From Chloroflexota bacterium (GTDB lineage Bacteria > Chloroflexota > Dehalococcoidia > Lucifugimonadales > JADFKI01): a stretch of 6,075 nucleotides of DNA. Below the pieces are notes generated by a model. That model saw only the letters and a list, made by a program, of their open reading frames with translations. It was not told the DNA's origin and did not search any database. A program made the position numbers and the translations under genes. This document shows positions 1 to 5,465 of the stretch, piece by piece (position 1 is the first letter of the stretch; each line of letters begins with the position of its first letter). The stretch spans positions 1-6,075 of the forward strand of contig VXRI01000044.1 of the NCBI GenBank assembly GCA_009838595.1. The letters run 5' to 3'.

Positions 1-524
1 ATGTTCTGCAAGTCCGTGAGCGTCGCCTCATCCTGACCGGCAACCAGCGAGCGCACCGCGAACGACGGCGGCAAGTCCACAGCCGGCAAGCTGCCGCCTT
101 CCCAGCGCATTTTCCACAGGCTCTTGACCACTTCCATGCCGTGCGATTCGAGCAGATGTTGCGCGTCCGAGTGAGTAACGCCCGCTTCCACATGCAACGC
201 ATCCACGCCAAGACAGGCTGCGTGTTCCACGACTGCTTTCATCAGCGCGCGCCCTATGCCCTTGCCGCGTTGTGTTTCTAGCACGCCGCCGCTCGCAACT
301 GCGCGCGAAATCGGAGGCTCATACGCGACTATCGCATAGCCGACCGCCTTGCCATCACGCTCCGCTATGAAGCAGTGTCGCTCCGGGTCGGTGCCCGGCA
401 CAGACAAATCGGCACACATCCCAGCAGCGTCCAACGCTCTGCCAGTCCCGCTCACGCCGCCTATTTCATTAGACAGGCTTGTTATCGCATCTATATCCGC
501 CCACGCGAATTTTCGTACCCTCAA
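1..524 (-). CDS. Tandem-GNAT N-acetyltransferase, C-terminus cut by window edge
   Basis: Probable acetyl-CoA-dependent N-acetyltransferase of unknown substrate, cytosolic. 174 residues are visible, and the frame runs open off the left edge. The first GNAT domain covers about residues 1-141. It has a typical opening strand (RVRKFAWADIDAI), a central strand (AVGYAIV, 60-66) and the acetyl-CoA pyrophosphate loop QRGKGIGRAL at 85-94, matching the family Q/R-x-x-G-x-G/A signature. From about residue 154 a second domain seems to begin (SFAVRSLVAGQDEATLTDLQN-like opening), so the full protein is likely a tandem GNAT, an architecture shared with mycothiol synthase MshD and many uncharacterised proteins. 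The start is taken as TTG at 522-524. An in-frame TAA lies six codons upstream with no ATG or GTG between, and the next GTG would remove the first strand. A weak AGAGAG lies 10 nt upstream of the TTG. The domain call is secure; the substrate is unknown. Confidence 0.85.
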   Translation of the reverse strand, partial: MRVRKFAWADIDAITSLSNEIGGVSGTGRALDAAGMCADLSVPGTDPERHCFIAERDGKAVGYAIVAYEPPISRAVASGGVLETQRGKGIGRALMKAVVEHAACLGVDALHVEAGVTHSDAQHLLESHGMEVVKSLWKMRWEGGSLPAVDLPPSFAVRSLVAGQDEATLTDLQN

Positions 525-549
525 TGCCGGCTGACTCTCTCTTTATAGA

Positions 550-555
550 AGTATA
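550..555 (-). promoter_or_regulatory. Possible -10 box for the GNAT gene
   Basis: The minus strand reads TATACT here, 25 nt upstream of the TTG start, which would give a short leader of about 20 nt. I found no good -35 element: TTACAA lies upstream, but with a 20 nt spacer. This is a single-box match in an AT-rich patch and is weak. Confidence 0.25.
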
Positions 556-590
556 AGCGTAATGCCCACACGCGATTGTAACAGAATACT

Positions 591-620
591 TAACAAGATG
601 GACAGGATGACACAGGATAT
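591..620 (+). repeat. ACAGGAT-type short repeat, copy A
   Basis: The segment starts TAACAAGATGGACA and ends ACAGGATAT, built from loosely repeated units of about 10 nt (rGATGGACA, GGATGACA, CAGGATAT). By hand alignment it matches the reverse complement of 2841-2870 at 25 of 30 positions without gaps, and it resembles the reverse complement of 1583-1610. It lies in non-coding DNA. Function is unknown. Confidence 0.7.
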
Positions 621-656
621 AAAGACGATTTCACAATTTCCGACGACCGCTCTTTT

Positions 657-767
657 CGTCATTCCCGCGCAGGCGGAAATCCAGAAATTGGCTGTTTTCA
701 GCCTCAAAGTGCGCTTCCATCGACCGTTTTCTGGTTTCCTGCTTTCGCAGGAAAGACGAGAATGACG
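657..767. repeat. Outward-facing pair of REP-like hairpin units (pair 1)
   Basis: Two related palindromic units are arranged as an inverted pair. The left unit (657-687) reads CGTCATTC, then a CCGC/GCGG stem with GCAG loop, then CCAGAAA. The right unit (727-767) is its inverse: TTTCTGG at 728-734, a perfect 8 bp stem (735-742 with 747-754) around a TTTC loop, then GAATGACG at 760-767. The outer 8 bp and inner 7 bp arms are exact inverted complements. About 40 bp of unrelated sequence lies between the units. This resembles a BIME or a small non-autonomous element; no transposase is present. A second pair lies at 5466-5570. Confidence 0.75.
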
Positions 768-810
768 TTACGCATGAGATTTGTGGAATCGTCTTCTTTT
801 CATGTTTGTC

Positions 811-840
811 TTGCCGCCAGGTGCGCTTACGCCGTATCAT
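811..840 (+). promoter_or_regulatory. Candidate sigma70-type promoter for the PIG-L/PHP gene pair
   Basis: TTGCCG at 811-816 and TATCAT at 835-840 are separated by 18 nt. They lie 44-73 nt upstream of the PIG-L start codon, downstream of the REP pair. Expected transcription start is near 847. This is a consensus match by eye, not demonstrated. Confidence 0.35.
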
Positions 841-883
841 GGAACATTGCACATAGAGAGAATAAGAAAGGCGTAATACCCCC

Positions 884-1585
884 ATGATTGAAAGACCTGA
901 CCGAGCGATGCTCGTCATACCCCATCCGGACGATGCCGAGGGCGGCGTGGGCGGCACAGTTGCCAAGTGGGTGGCGGAAGGCACGGAGTTCGTCTTCGTA
1001 CTGTGCACCAACGGCGACAAGGGCACGAGCGACCCGGATATGACAACCGAAAAACTCGCCAAAATCCGCGAAGGTGAACAAGCCGAAGCAGCCGCATATC
1101 TGGGAGTGAAGGAAGTGATATTCCTGGGCTACGGCGACGGCGAGCTGGAAGACACGAGGGAGTTCCGCGGCGAACTGGTCCATGCGATACGCAAGCACAA
1201 GCCGCAGGTCGTCTTCTGCACCGACCCGTTCAGGCAGACATTCTACATGCACCGCGACCACCGGCTATCCGGGCAGGTAACACTAGACGCCGTATTCCCC
1301 TACGCGCGCGACTTCCTGCACTATCACGAACACATCCGCGACGAAGGCTTGGAGACGCACAAAGTCGCTGATGTACTGATGTGGGGAACAGAGCACCCGG
1401 ACACATTCATCGACATCACTGACACCATCGAAGACAAGATAAACGCACTGAAGAAGCACGCCAGCCAATTGGGTAATTCCGGAAGGAATGTGGACAATTT
1501 CGTCAAGCAAAACGCCCAACGACAGGGGCAACTGGCAAACATGACCTACGCCGAAGGCTTCCGCCGCATCCACTTCAGAGGCTAA
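884..1585 (+). CDS. PIG-L/LmbE family zinc-dependent N-deacetylase
   Basis: Predicted cytosolic metalloenzyme that removes an acetyl group from an N-acetylated sugar or related amide, the chemistry of BshB, MshB and GlcNAc-PI deacetylases. The 233-residue length is normal for the BshB-like branch. The metal site is visible. HPDDAE at 14-19 supplies His14 and Asp17 as ligands and Asp16 as probable general base. HRDH at 123-126 supplies the third ligand His126, with His123 as the partner catalytic His, by comparison with the Bacillus enzymes. TNGDKGTSDP (42-51) and LGYGDGEL (81-88) are family-typical loops. No signal peptide is seen. ATG at 884 is chosen because it leaves the first strand complete, with GAAAGG about 13 nt upstream; Met9 is a less likely alternative. 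The PHP phosphatase gene follows after 35 bp on the same strand. The exact substrate cannot be read from the sequence. Confidence 0.92.
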   Translation: MIERPDRAMLVIPHPDDAEGGVGGTVAKWVAEGTEFVFVLCTNGDKGTSDPDMTTEKLAKIREGEQAEAAAYLGVKEVIFLGYGDGELEDTREFRGELVHAIRKHKPQVVFCTDPFRQTFYMHRDHRLSGQVTLDAVFPYARDFLHYHEHIRDEGLETHKVADVLMWGTEHPDTFIDITDTIEDKINALKKHASQLGNSGRNVDNFVKQNAQRQGQLANMTYAEGFRRIHFRG

Positions 1586-1610
1586 TATCCTGTGTATATC
1601 TCGTCCATAG
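1583..1610 (-). repeat. ACAGGAT-type short repeat, copy C
   Basis: Read on the minus strand, this segment contains ATGGAC, GAGATAT and ACACAGGATAT. It aligns with copy A (591-620) if one base is inserted, including the identical 11-mer ACACAGGATAT. It begins at the TAA stop of the PIG-L gene and fills most of the 35 bp gap before the PHP gene. The plus-strand ribosome binding site AGGTG (1609-1613) abuts its end. It is the most diverged of the three copies. Confidence 0.5.
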
Positions 1611-1620
1611 GTGTAACATA

Positions 1621-2394
1621 ATGTACGACCTGCATTCACATATTCTGCACGACACCGACGACGGCCCGACTTGCATCGAAGACGCCATCGAGATAGCGCG
1701 CATCGCCGCTGCGAACGGCACACGCGCCATGCTTGCTACGCCACATCGCAAGGATGTAACCGAGCTGTCGTCCGTGCCGCGCCTCTACGAACTCGCCGCC
1801 GAGCTGCAATATCACTTCGACGACGAAGACATACCGCTGTCGCTGTATGTCGGCATGGAAAACCACATGGACGAATCGCTGCCCGACGACTTCGCCGACG
1901 GCAAAGCCATCACCATGAACGGCACTCGCTACATCCTGGTAGAAATGCCGTTCTTCGGTACAATCGAAGAACACGGCTACGCGGACGGTGTGCTGCGAGA
2001 TTTGCAAGCGCAAGGGCTGACTCCGGTGCTCGCGCATCCGGAGCGCATCGAATTGTTCATCCGCAAGCCAGCATTGCTGGAACGCTACATCGGCGAGGGT
2101 ATGCTCAGCCAGTTGACGCGGGGCAGCCTGCTGGGGCACTATGGCGAAGAGATACGCCTGTTCTCACTGGACCTGCTGCGCAACGGCATGGCGCACATGC
2201 TCGCATCCGACACGCACTCCCCACACCCACCACGCACGCCGGAACTAGGTGAAGCGCTGCAAATTACCGCCGCTATAGTGGGCACATCCAAGGCGAAAGC
2301 AATGGTCAATGAAGTCCCCCGAGCCGTCCTCTACGACCACCCGCTCGACATCGCGTCCTGCAATCCTGGCAAGGTCAAGGCAGTAACGGCATAG
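1621..2394 (+). CDS. CpsB/YwqE-type PHP-family protein-tyrosine phosphatase
   Basis: A 257-residue PHP-fold metallohydrolase, resembling the Mn-dependent tyrosine phosphatases CpsB/Wzb-type and B. subtilis YwqE, which dephosphorylate BY-kinases in capsule or exopolysaccharide control. The full metal-binding set is visible: DLHSHIL (His5, His7), DDGP (Asp13/Asp14), ATPH (His42), GME (Glu80), AHPER (His139, Arg142) and SDTH (Asp197, His199). QLTRGSLLGHYG (164-175) corresponds to the conserved Q-x-T-x-GSL-x-G stretch of YwqE. Length and collinearity with YwqE are good. The ATG at 1621 has AGGTG 7 nt upstream, a convincing site. No BY-kinase, Wzc or polysaccharide gene lies in the window, so the partner is unknown. 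It is probably co-transcribed with the deacetylase and ends 38 bp from the convergent PPOX gene. Confidence 0.9.
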   Translation: MYDLHSHILHDTDDGPTCIEDAIEIARIAAANGTRAMLATPHRKDVTELSSVPRLYELAAELQYHFDDEDIPLSLYVGMENHMDESLPDDFADGKAITMNGTRYILVEMPFFGTIEEHGYADGVLRDLQAQGLTPVLAHPERIELFIRKPALLERYIGEGMLSQLTRGSLLGHYGEEIRLFSLDLLRNGMAHMLASDTHSPHPPRTPELGEALQITAAIVGTSKAKAMVNEVPRAVLYDHPLDIASCNPGKVKAVTA

Positions 2395-2432
2395 ACAGGG
2401 CTTAGCCTATTATTCCAGGATATCCCGTTAAT

Positions 2433-2837
2433 CTACTCGTCAAGCCAGCCTATTATCTTCGTTGGCGTAATCGTCAGTAAGCAAAATTCCATCTCCCGCA
2501 TCGCCTGCTGAATGTAAATCTCGCCTTCTTCTTCGCCCTTATAGTGGATCGCCATCGCACGCACCTCGTCCGGAATGCCCTCGTTCGAGATTTCCCCTGT
2601 GCCGCTGACGATGACATAGCCATACGGCGCGTCCTGCTTGGACACCGCCATAGACACGCGCGCGTCGTTGCGAATGTTGCGCACCTTAACCGCCGTCGTC
2701 TGCGTGAACACCTTCACCACATCCCCATCCCACCGAAACCAGACCGGAGCCACATGCGGCGAGCCGTCCGGGTTCACAGTCGCGAGGTCGGCAATCATCG
2801 GCAGCTTCAAGTATTCGTGAATCTGTTCCTGTGTCAT
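2433..2837 (-). CDS. PPOX-class (pyridoxamine oxidase-fold) probable F420- or FMN-dependent oxidoreductase
   Basis: A 134-residue split beta-barrel protein of the pyridoxamine-5'-phosphate-oxidase-like superfamily, closest in appearance to the short Rv1155-type F420-binding enzymes. ATVNPDGSPHVAPVWFRWDGD (19-39, with Asp24-Gly25-Pro27 and Pro31-Trp33-Phe34) is the signature opening of the barrel. Lys51-x-Arg53-Asn54, in the KVRNIRND stretch, is where the family binds the cofactor phosphate. The reaction is unknown; relatives reduce F420 substrates or bind heme, biliverdin or flavin. It is the third gene of the minus-strand operon, 35 bp after tmk. The ATG at 2837 has AGGA six nt upstream, and that AGGA lies inside repeat copy B. 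The cofactor call is inference; the fold call is strong. True PdxH is longer (about 200 residues) and is not favoured. Confidence 0.88.
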   Translation of the reverse strand: MTQEQIHEYLKLPMIADLATVNPDGSPHVAPVWFRWDGDVVKVFTQTTAVKVRNIRNDARVSMAVSKQDAPYGYVIVSGTGEISNEGIPDEVRAMAIHYKGEEEGEIYIQQAMREMEFCLLTITPTKIIGWLDE

Positions 2838-2840
2838 ATC

Positions 2841-2870
2841 GTATCCTGTCCTATCTTGTCCATCTTGTTA
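2841..2870 (-). repeat. ACAGGAT-type short repeat, copy B
   Basis: On the minus strand this copy begins with the same 14-mer as copy A (TAACAAGATGGACA) and ends GGACAGGATAC; 25 of 30 positions agree with 591-620. It fills the 35 bp gap between tmk and the PPOX gene. Its last unit places AGGA six nt before the PPOX ATG, so the repeat appears to supply that gene's ribosome binding site. Confidence 0.7.
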
Positions 2871-2872
2871 GA

Positions 2873-3625
2873 TTAGAAGAAGCGCCGGCAAAGTTCCGCC
2901 CAGATGATTTCGCTGACGCGCTCCTGCGGCTGTGCGGCGTCTATTACGCAGAACCTGCCCGGCTCGCGCGCCGCCAATTCACGGTAGCCTTGCCGCACGC
3001 GCTCGTGAAACTCCAGAGGCTCTTCCTCGAAGCGCGCGCCTTCCTGCGCTCTCGTCGCGCTCTCGTGCAGCACGCTGTCGTTCAAACGAAAGCCCAATTG
3101 CAGATTGCCGATGCGCGTAAGCCCGCTGACCGGCGGCAGGTCGAGCAGGAATGTCAGATTAGGCATAATACCCTGCGTGGCGAGCGCGTTCACCGCTTCG
3201 ACCTGCGCCAAAGGTATGCCACGCCCGTAGCCCTGATACGCCGTCGTAGAATCGACATACCTGTCCGCGATGATTATCGTGTCAGGGATTGACGGGCGGG
3301 CGATTGGAGTGTCGGGCTGCGCGTCAGACTGTTCACCGTGCGACATGTCCGGCTTCTCGGACGACAGCAGCGGCTGCAGCACCTTGAGCACAAGCTCCGC
3401 GCGCGCCGCCGAGAACAGCAGCAGTTCGGCGTGGTCAGACATATCGCCATCGCCGTGCAAGCCGCGCTTGAGTATGTCGCGCACTTGCCAGCCGAGCTCG
3501 GTTGTGCCCGGTTCGTGCACGAATTCCACGTCGATGCCGAGCGCCATAAGCCTATCGGTCAGGACTGATGCCTGTGTCGATTTGCCGCTGCCCTCGCCGC
3601 CCTCGAACGATATGAACGCCGCCAT
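2873..3625 (-). CDS. tmk: Thymidylate kinase with two internal expansions
   Basis: Phosphorylates dTMP to dTDP with ATP in dTTP synthesis; cytosolic. The order of motifs is diagnostic: P-loop GGEGSGKST (9-17), the dTMP-site EPG (38-40, in HEPGTTELG), LLLFSAARAELV (68-79), DRY at 121-123 with DSTTAYQGYGRGI following, LDLPP (161-165) and LEFHERVRQGYRELA (204-218) after the lid. At 250 residues it is about 35-45 longer than usual bacterial enzymes. About 25 extra polar residues lie near 88-114, between the helix ending LQPLL and the strand leading into DRY. The lid between Arg171 and RFEEE (198-202) is also some 15-20 residues longer than usual. The usual R-EPGG-T motif reads H-EPGT-T here. All core motifs are intact, so activity is expected. 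The ATG lies 5 bp after the upstream stop codon, with AGGCGG 8 nt before it. Confidence 0.95.
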   Translation of the reverse strand: MAAFISFEGGEGSGKSTQASVLTDRLMALGIDVEFVHEPGTTELGWQVRDILKRGLHGDGDMSDHAELLLFSAARAELVLKVLQPLLSSEKPDMSHGEQSDAQPDTPIARPSIPDTIIIADRYVDSTTAYQGYGRGIPLAQVEAVNALATQGIMPNLTFLLDLPPVSGLTRIGNLQLGFRLNDSVLHESATRAQEGARFEEEPLEFHERVRQGYRELAAREPGRFCVIDAAQPQERVSEIIWAELCRRFF

Positions 3626-3630
3626 GCCGC

Positions 3631-5232
3631 CTACCGCCTGTACATCACCACATGGCGGTTGGGCTCGCGCCCTTCGCTGGACGAATAGACACCGCGGTCG
3701 TTCGCGACCTTGTGCTGCAAATGGCGAACGAACGCCGCCTGCGGACTGAGCGTTACATGCTTGGTTTCGCCTTCTTCCAGCATCGACGCGGCGCGCTCCG
3801 CCTCGTCAATGGCGTCGGAGTGTTCCATCTTGTTCTGTGCGTCCTGCGACTGCTTGCGCACGAGCGCTTGCACGAACTGCTGAATTTGCGCGAGTGTGTT
3901 CTTCCGCAGCACATACACGGGCTTGCCACGCTGTTCAGCAAGCTGCAACGCCTGCGTACTACGCCGGTAGTAGTTCTTCGTGGTGAGCAGCATATCCGCC
4001 TTGCCCAAGTCCGCGACAAGTTCGACGGGTGCATTGACGCTGCGAACGGCTTGCATCAGCTTACCCTTGTTAATGCCATACGGCAATATGCTGACCGCCT
4101 TGAGCGGTACGGCGTCCGGCTGTTCGTCCTGCGTTTGTATGCCCCAACCGCGTCGTGGCGTATCGCGGCGCGCGCTGCCATTTTGGCTGCCGCTGTTGAA
4201 CAACGCCGGCACTTTCGCCTCGGCGTGCGCACGCTGCAGCCTGCCGAGTTCGTCAACCGTGCGCATCTGCGGAGCGATCGGCTGTCCGCGCAGCATCCTA
4301 TCCACTACATCGGACACATCTTCATGCACTACGACTTCGTTCCAGCCCTGTATTTCCACGAGAATATCGAATGTGGGTGGCGCGCGCCGCTCACGGACGG
4401 TCTTCTGCGTACCGCGCCGCCGAGCCTCGATGTCACCCAAAGTAACCGCTTCCACGCCGCCGACAAGATCGGACAGCGTCGGGTTCATGATGAGGTTGTC
4501 CAGCGTATTGCCGTGCGCAGTGGCGACGAGCTGCACGCCGCGTTCTGCGATTGTGCGCGCCGCATCCGCATCGTCGCCCGTGCCGATTTCATCGATGACG
4601 ATAACCTCCGGCATATGGTTTTCCACTGCCTCAATCATTACGGCGTGCTGCAACGCGGGCAGGCGCACTTGCATTCGCCGCGCTCTGCCGATACCGGGAT
4701 GCGGTATGTCGCCGTCGCCCGCGATTTCGTTGGAAGTGTCCACGATGATGACGCGCTTGAGGGCATCGTCCGCAAGCACGCGGGCAATTTCGCGCAGCAT
4801 GGTCGTTTTGCCCACGCCGGGCTTGCCGAGCAGCAAAACGCTCTTGCCGCTCAGCACCAGGTCTTCGATGATGCGAATCGTGCCGTACACCGCCCTGCCC
4901 ACGCGCAGCGTTAGTCCTACTACGCGGCCCGAACGGTTGCGAATGGCGGAAATGCGGTGCAGCGTGCGCTCTATACCCGCACGATTGTCCTCGCCGAAAG
5001 TGCTGACTCTATCGATCACATAATCGATGTCCGCTTGCGCAATCTCTTGGCTGGAAATCACCAGGCTCTCGCTGAGAAAGCGCGCCTCCGGCTCCCTACC
5101 GAGATCGAGCACCACTTCCAGCAGTTCGTTCACATCGTCGCGCACCAGCAGCAATTCTCGGATGTGCGGCGGAAGCGTATCAATCAGCGATTCAAGGTCC
5201 GTGTCCAACTGTGTTCTTAACAACTGAGTCAA
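3631..5232 (-). CDS. SpoIIIAA/Ycf45-like AAA ATPase with C-terminal R3H nucleic-acid-binding domain
   Basis: A 533-residue cytosolic protein. Residues about 1-310 form a SpoIIIAA-like ATPase module: Walker A GKPGVGKTT (136-144), DTSNEIAGDGD (165-175), Walker B VIVIDEIGTGDDADA (210-224) and ATAHGNTLDNL (237-247). A polar linker follows (about 340-375), then a conserved Rossmann-like segment beginning AVSILPYGINKGKL (379-392). The end is an R3H domain, Arg503-x3-His507 with SSSEGREPNRHVV (517-529). This is the layout of cyanobacterial and plastid Ycf45-type proteins, not of the shorter sporulation protein SpoIIIAA (about 300 residues). ATPase and single-stranded nucleic acid binding are expected from family; the cellular role is unknown. 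The start is TTG at 5230-5232, chosen because AGGAGG lies 4 nt upstream. It is the first gene of an operon with tmk and the PPOX gene. Confidence 0.92.
   Translation of the reverse strand: MTQLLRTQLDTDLESLIDTLPPHIRELLLVRDDVNELLEVVLDLGREPEARFLSESLVISSQEIAQADIDYVIDRVSTFGEDNRAGIERTLHRISAIRNRSGRVVGLTLRVGRAVYGTIRIIEDLVLSGKSVLLLGKPGVGKTTMLREIARVLADDALKRVIIVDTSNEIAGDGDIPHPGIGRARRMQVRLPALQHAVMIEAVENHMPEVIVIDEIGTGDDADAARTIAERGVQLVATAHGNTLDNLIMNPTLSDLVGGVEAVTLGDIEARRRGTQKTVRERRAPPTFDILVEIQGWNEVVVHEDVSDVVDRMLRGQPIAPQMRTVDELGRLQRAHAEAKVPALFNSGSQNGSARRDTPRRGWGIQTQDEQPDAVPLKAVSILPYGINKGKLMQAVRSVNAPVELVADLGKADMLLTTKNYYRRSTQALQLAEQRGKPVYVLRKNTLAQIQQFVQALVRKQSQDAQNKMEHSDAIDEAERAASMLEEGETKHVTLSPQAAFVRHLQHKVANDRGVYSSSEGREPNRHVVMYRR
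3634..3639 (-). promoter_or_regulatory. Ribosome binding site of tmk inside the upstream gene
   Basis: AGGCGG, the last two sense codons (Arg-Arg) of the R3H ATPase gene, sits 8 nt upstream of the tmk ATG. With only 5 bp between the genes, this fixes the tmk start and suggests translational coupling. A second AGGCGG at 3627-3632 is too close to the ATG to serve. Confidence 0.6.
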
Positions 5233-5236
5233 GGAA

Positions 5237-5242
5237 CCTCCT
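5237..5242 (-). promoter_or_regulatory. Strong ribosome binding site deciding the TTG start of the R3H ATPase
   Basis: A full AGGAGG lies 4 nt upstream of TTG at 5230-5232. No in-frame ATG lies nearby; the fourth codon is also TTG but would be 13 nt away. The spacer is a little short but the match is complete. Confidence 0.65.
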
Positions 5243-5282
5243 CAGTATCCGTCAAAACTCTACCAAACCACACTTACACTTT

Positions 5283-5308
5283 ATCATAGCATTGCAAATC
5301 GGCGTAAA
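5283..5308 (-). promoter_or_regulatory. Candidate extended -10 promoter of the R3H/tmk/PPOX operon
   Basis: On the minus strand, TGCTATGAT (5283-5291) fits an extended -10 box (TGnTATnAT). TTTACG (5303-5308) could be a weak -35 with a short 14 nt spacer; TTCTAC (5309-5314) would give 20 nt. It lies about 50 nt upstream of the start codon. Confidence 0.35.
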
Positions 5309-5340
5309 GTAGAACCCTGCACAGCTAAGACTGGGCATAA

Positions 5341-5352
5341 ATGTCAAGACAT
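5341..5352. promoter_or_regulatory. Short dyad upstream of the R3H operon
   Basis: ATGTC-AA-GACAT is a perfect 5 bp inverted repeat with a 2 nt centre. It overlaps the palindrome GACATGTC (5348-5355), and the minus strand reads TTGACA at 5342-5347. It sits about 50 nt upstream of the candidate -10 box, a possible regulator site. No repressor gene is nearby and no second copy was seen. Confidence 0.25.
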
Positions 5353-5465
5353 GTCCACTCTCCATATCGGAGATGGGTAGGAAGAGGGCAACGACCGATT
5401 TATTCCCAGCGCTATGACCAGGGCGTTAACGAACGCGATAAATATGCTAAGCTCTGTTGACACTT

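Larger units (their letters stand above)
525..883. other. Intergenic region between divergent genes
   Basis: This 359 bp stretch separates the minus-strand GNAT gene from the plus-strand PIG-L gene. It holds candidate promoters for both, one ACAGGAT-type short repeat (591-620) and a pair of REP-like hairpin units (657-767). Open frames crossing it translate into VIPAQAEIQ on one strand and FRLRGNDE on the other. These are the peptides commonly produced when this repeat class is mistaken for coding sequence, so I annotate no gene here. Confidence 0.8.

Noticed and set aside
562..765. Open frame of 67 codons in the left intergenic region
   Set aside because: Its sequence is produced by the ACAGGAT repeat and REP unit (VIPAQAEIQ is a well-known false peptide of this repeat class); there is no binding site and no domain.
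631..1062. Minus-strand frame ending in FRLRGNDE-like sequence, overlapping the PIG-L start
   Set aside because: It translates the REP units and the antisense of the PIG-L gene; the opposite strand has a clear conserved enzyme.
1636..2139. Minus-strand frame inside the PHP phosphatase gene
   Set aside because: The plus-strand protein has every metal-binding motif in order; the antisense product has no recognisable features.
2395..2432. Possible bidirectional terminator between the convergent PHP and PPOX genes
   Set aside because: Only a tiny GGC-TTA-GCC hairpin and the GGATATCC palindrome are present, without a T-run; too weak to call. The CAGGATAT here is too short to count as a fourth ACAGGAT repeat.
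3652..4914. 420-codon plus-strand open frame opposite the R3H ATPase
   Set aside because: It is the antisense shadow of a GC-rich gene with intact Walker and R3H motifs; the translation is Arg/His-rich with no recognisable domain.
3980..5023. 347-codon plus-strand open frame opposite the R3H ATPase
   Set aside because: Ser/Arg/Thr-rich shadow translation in a second antisense frame; no domain and no binding site.
5457..5462. Plus-strand TTGACA as a promoter -35
   Set aside because: There is no acceptable -10 box downstream and no plus-strand gene to serve; the adjacent gene is pdxT on the minus strand.
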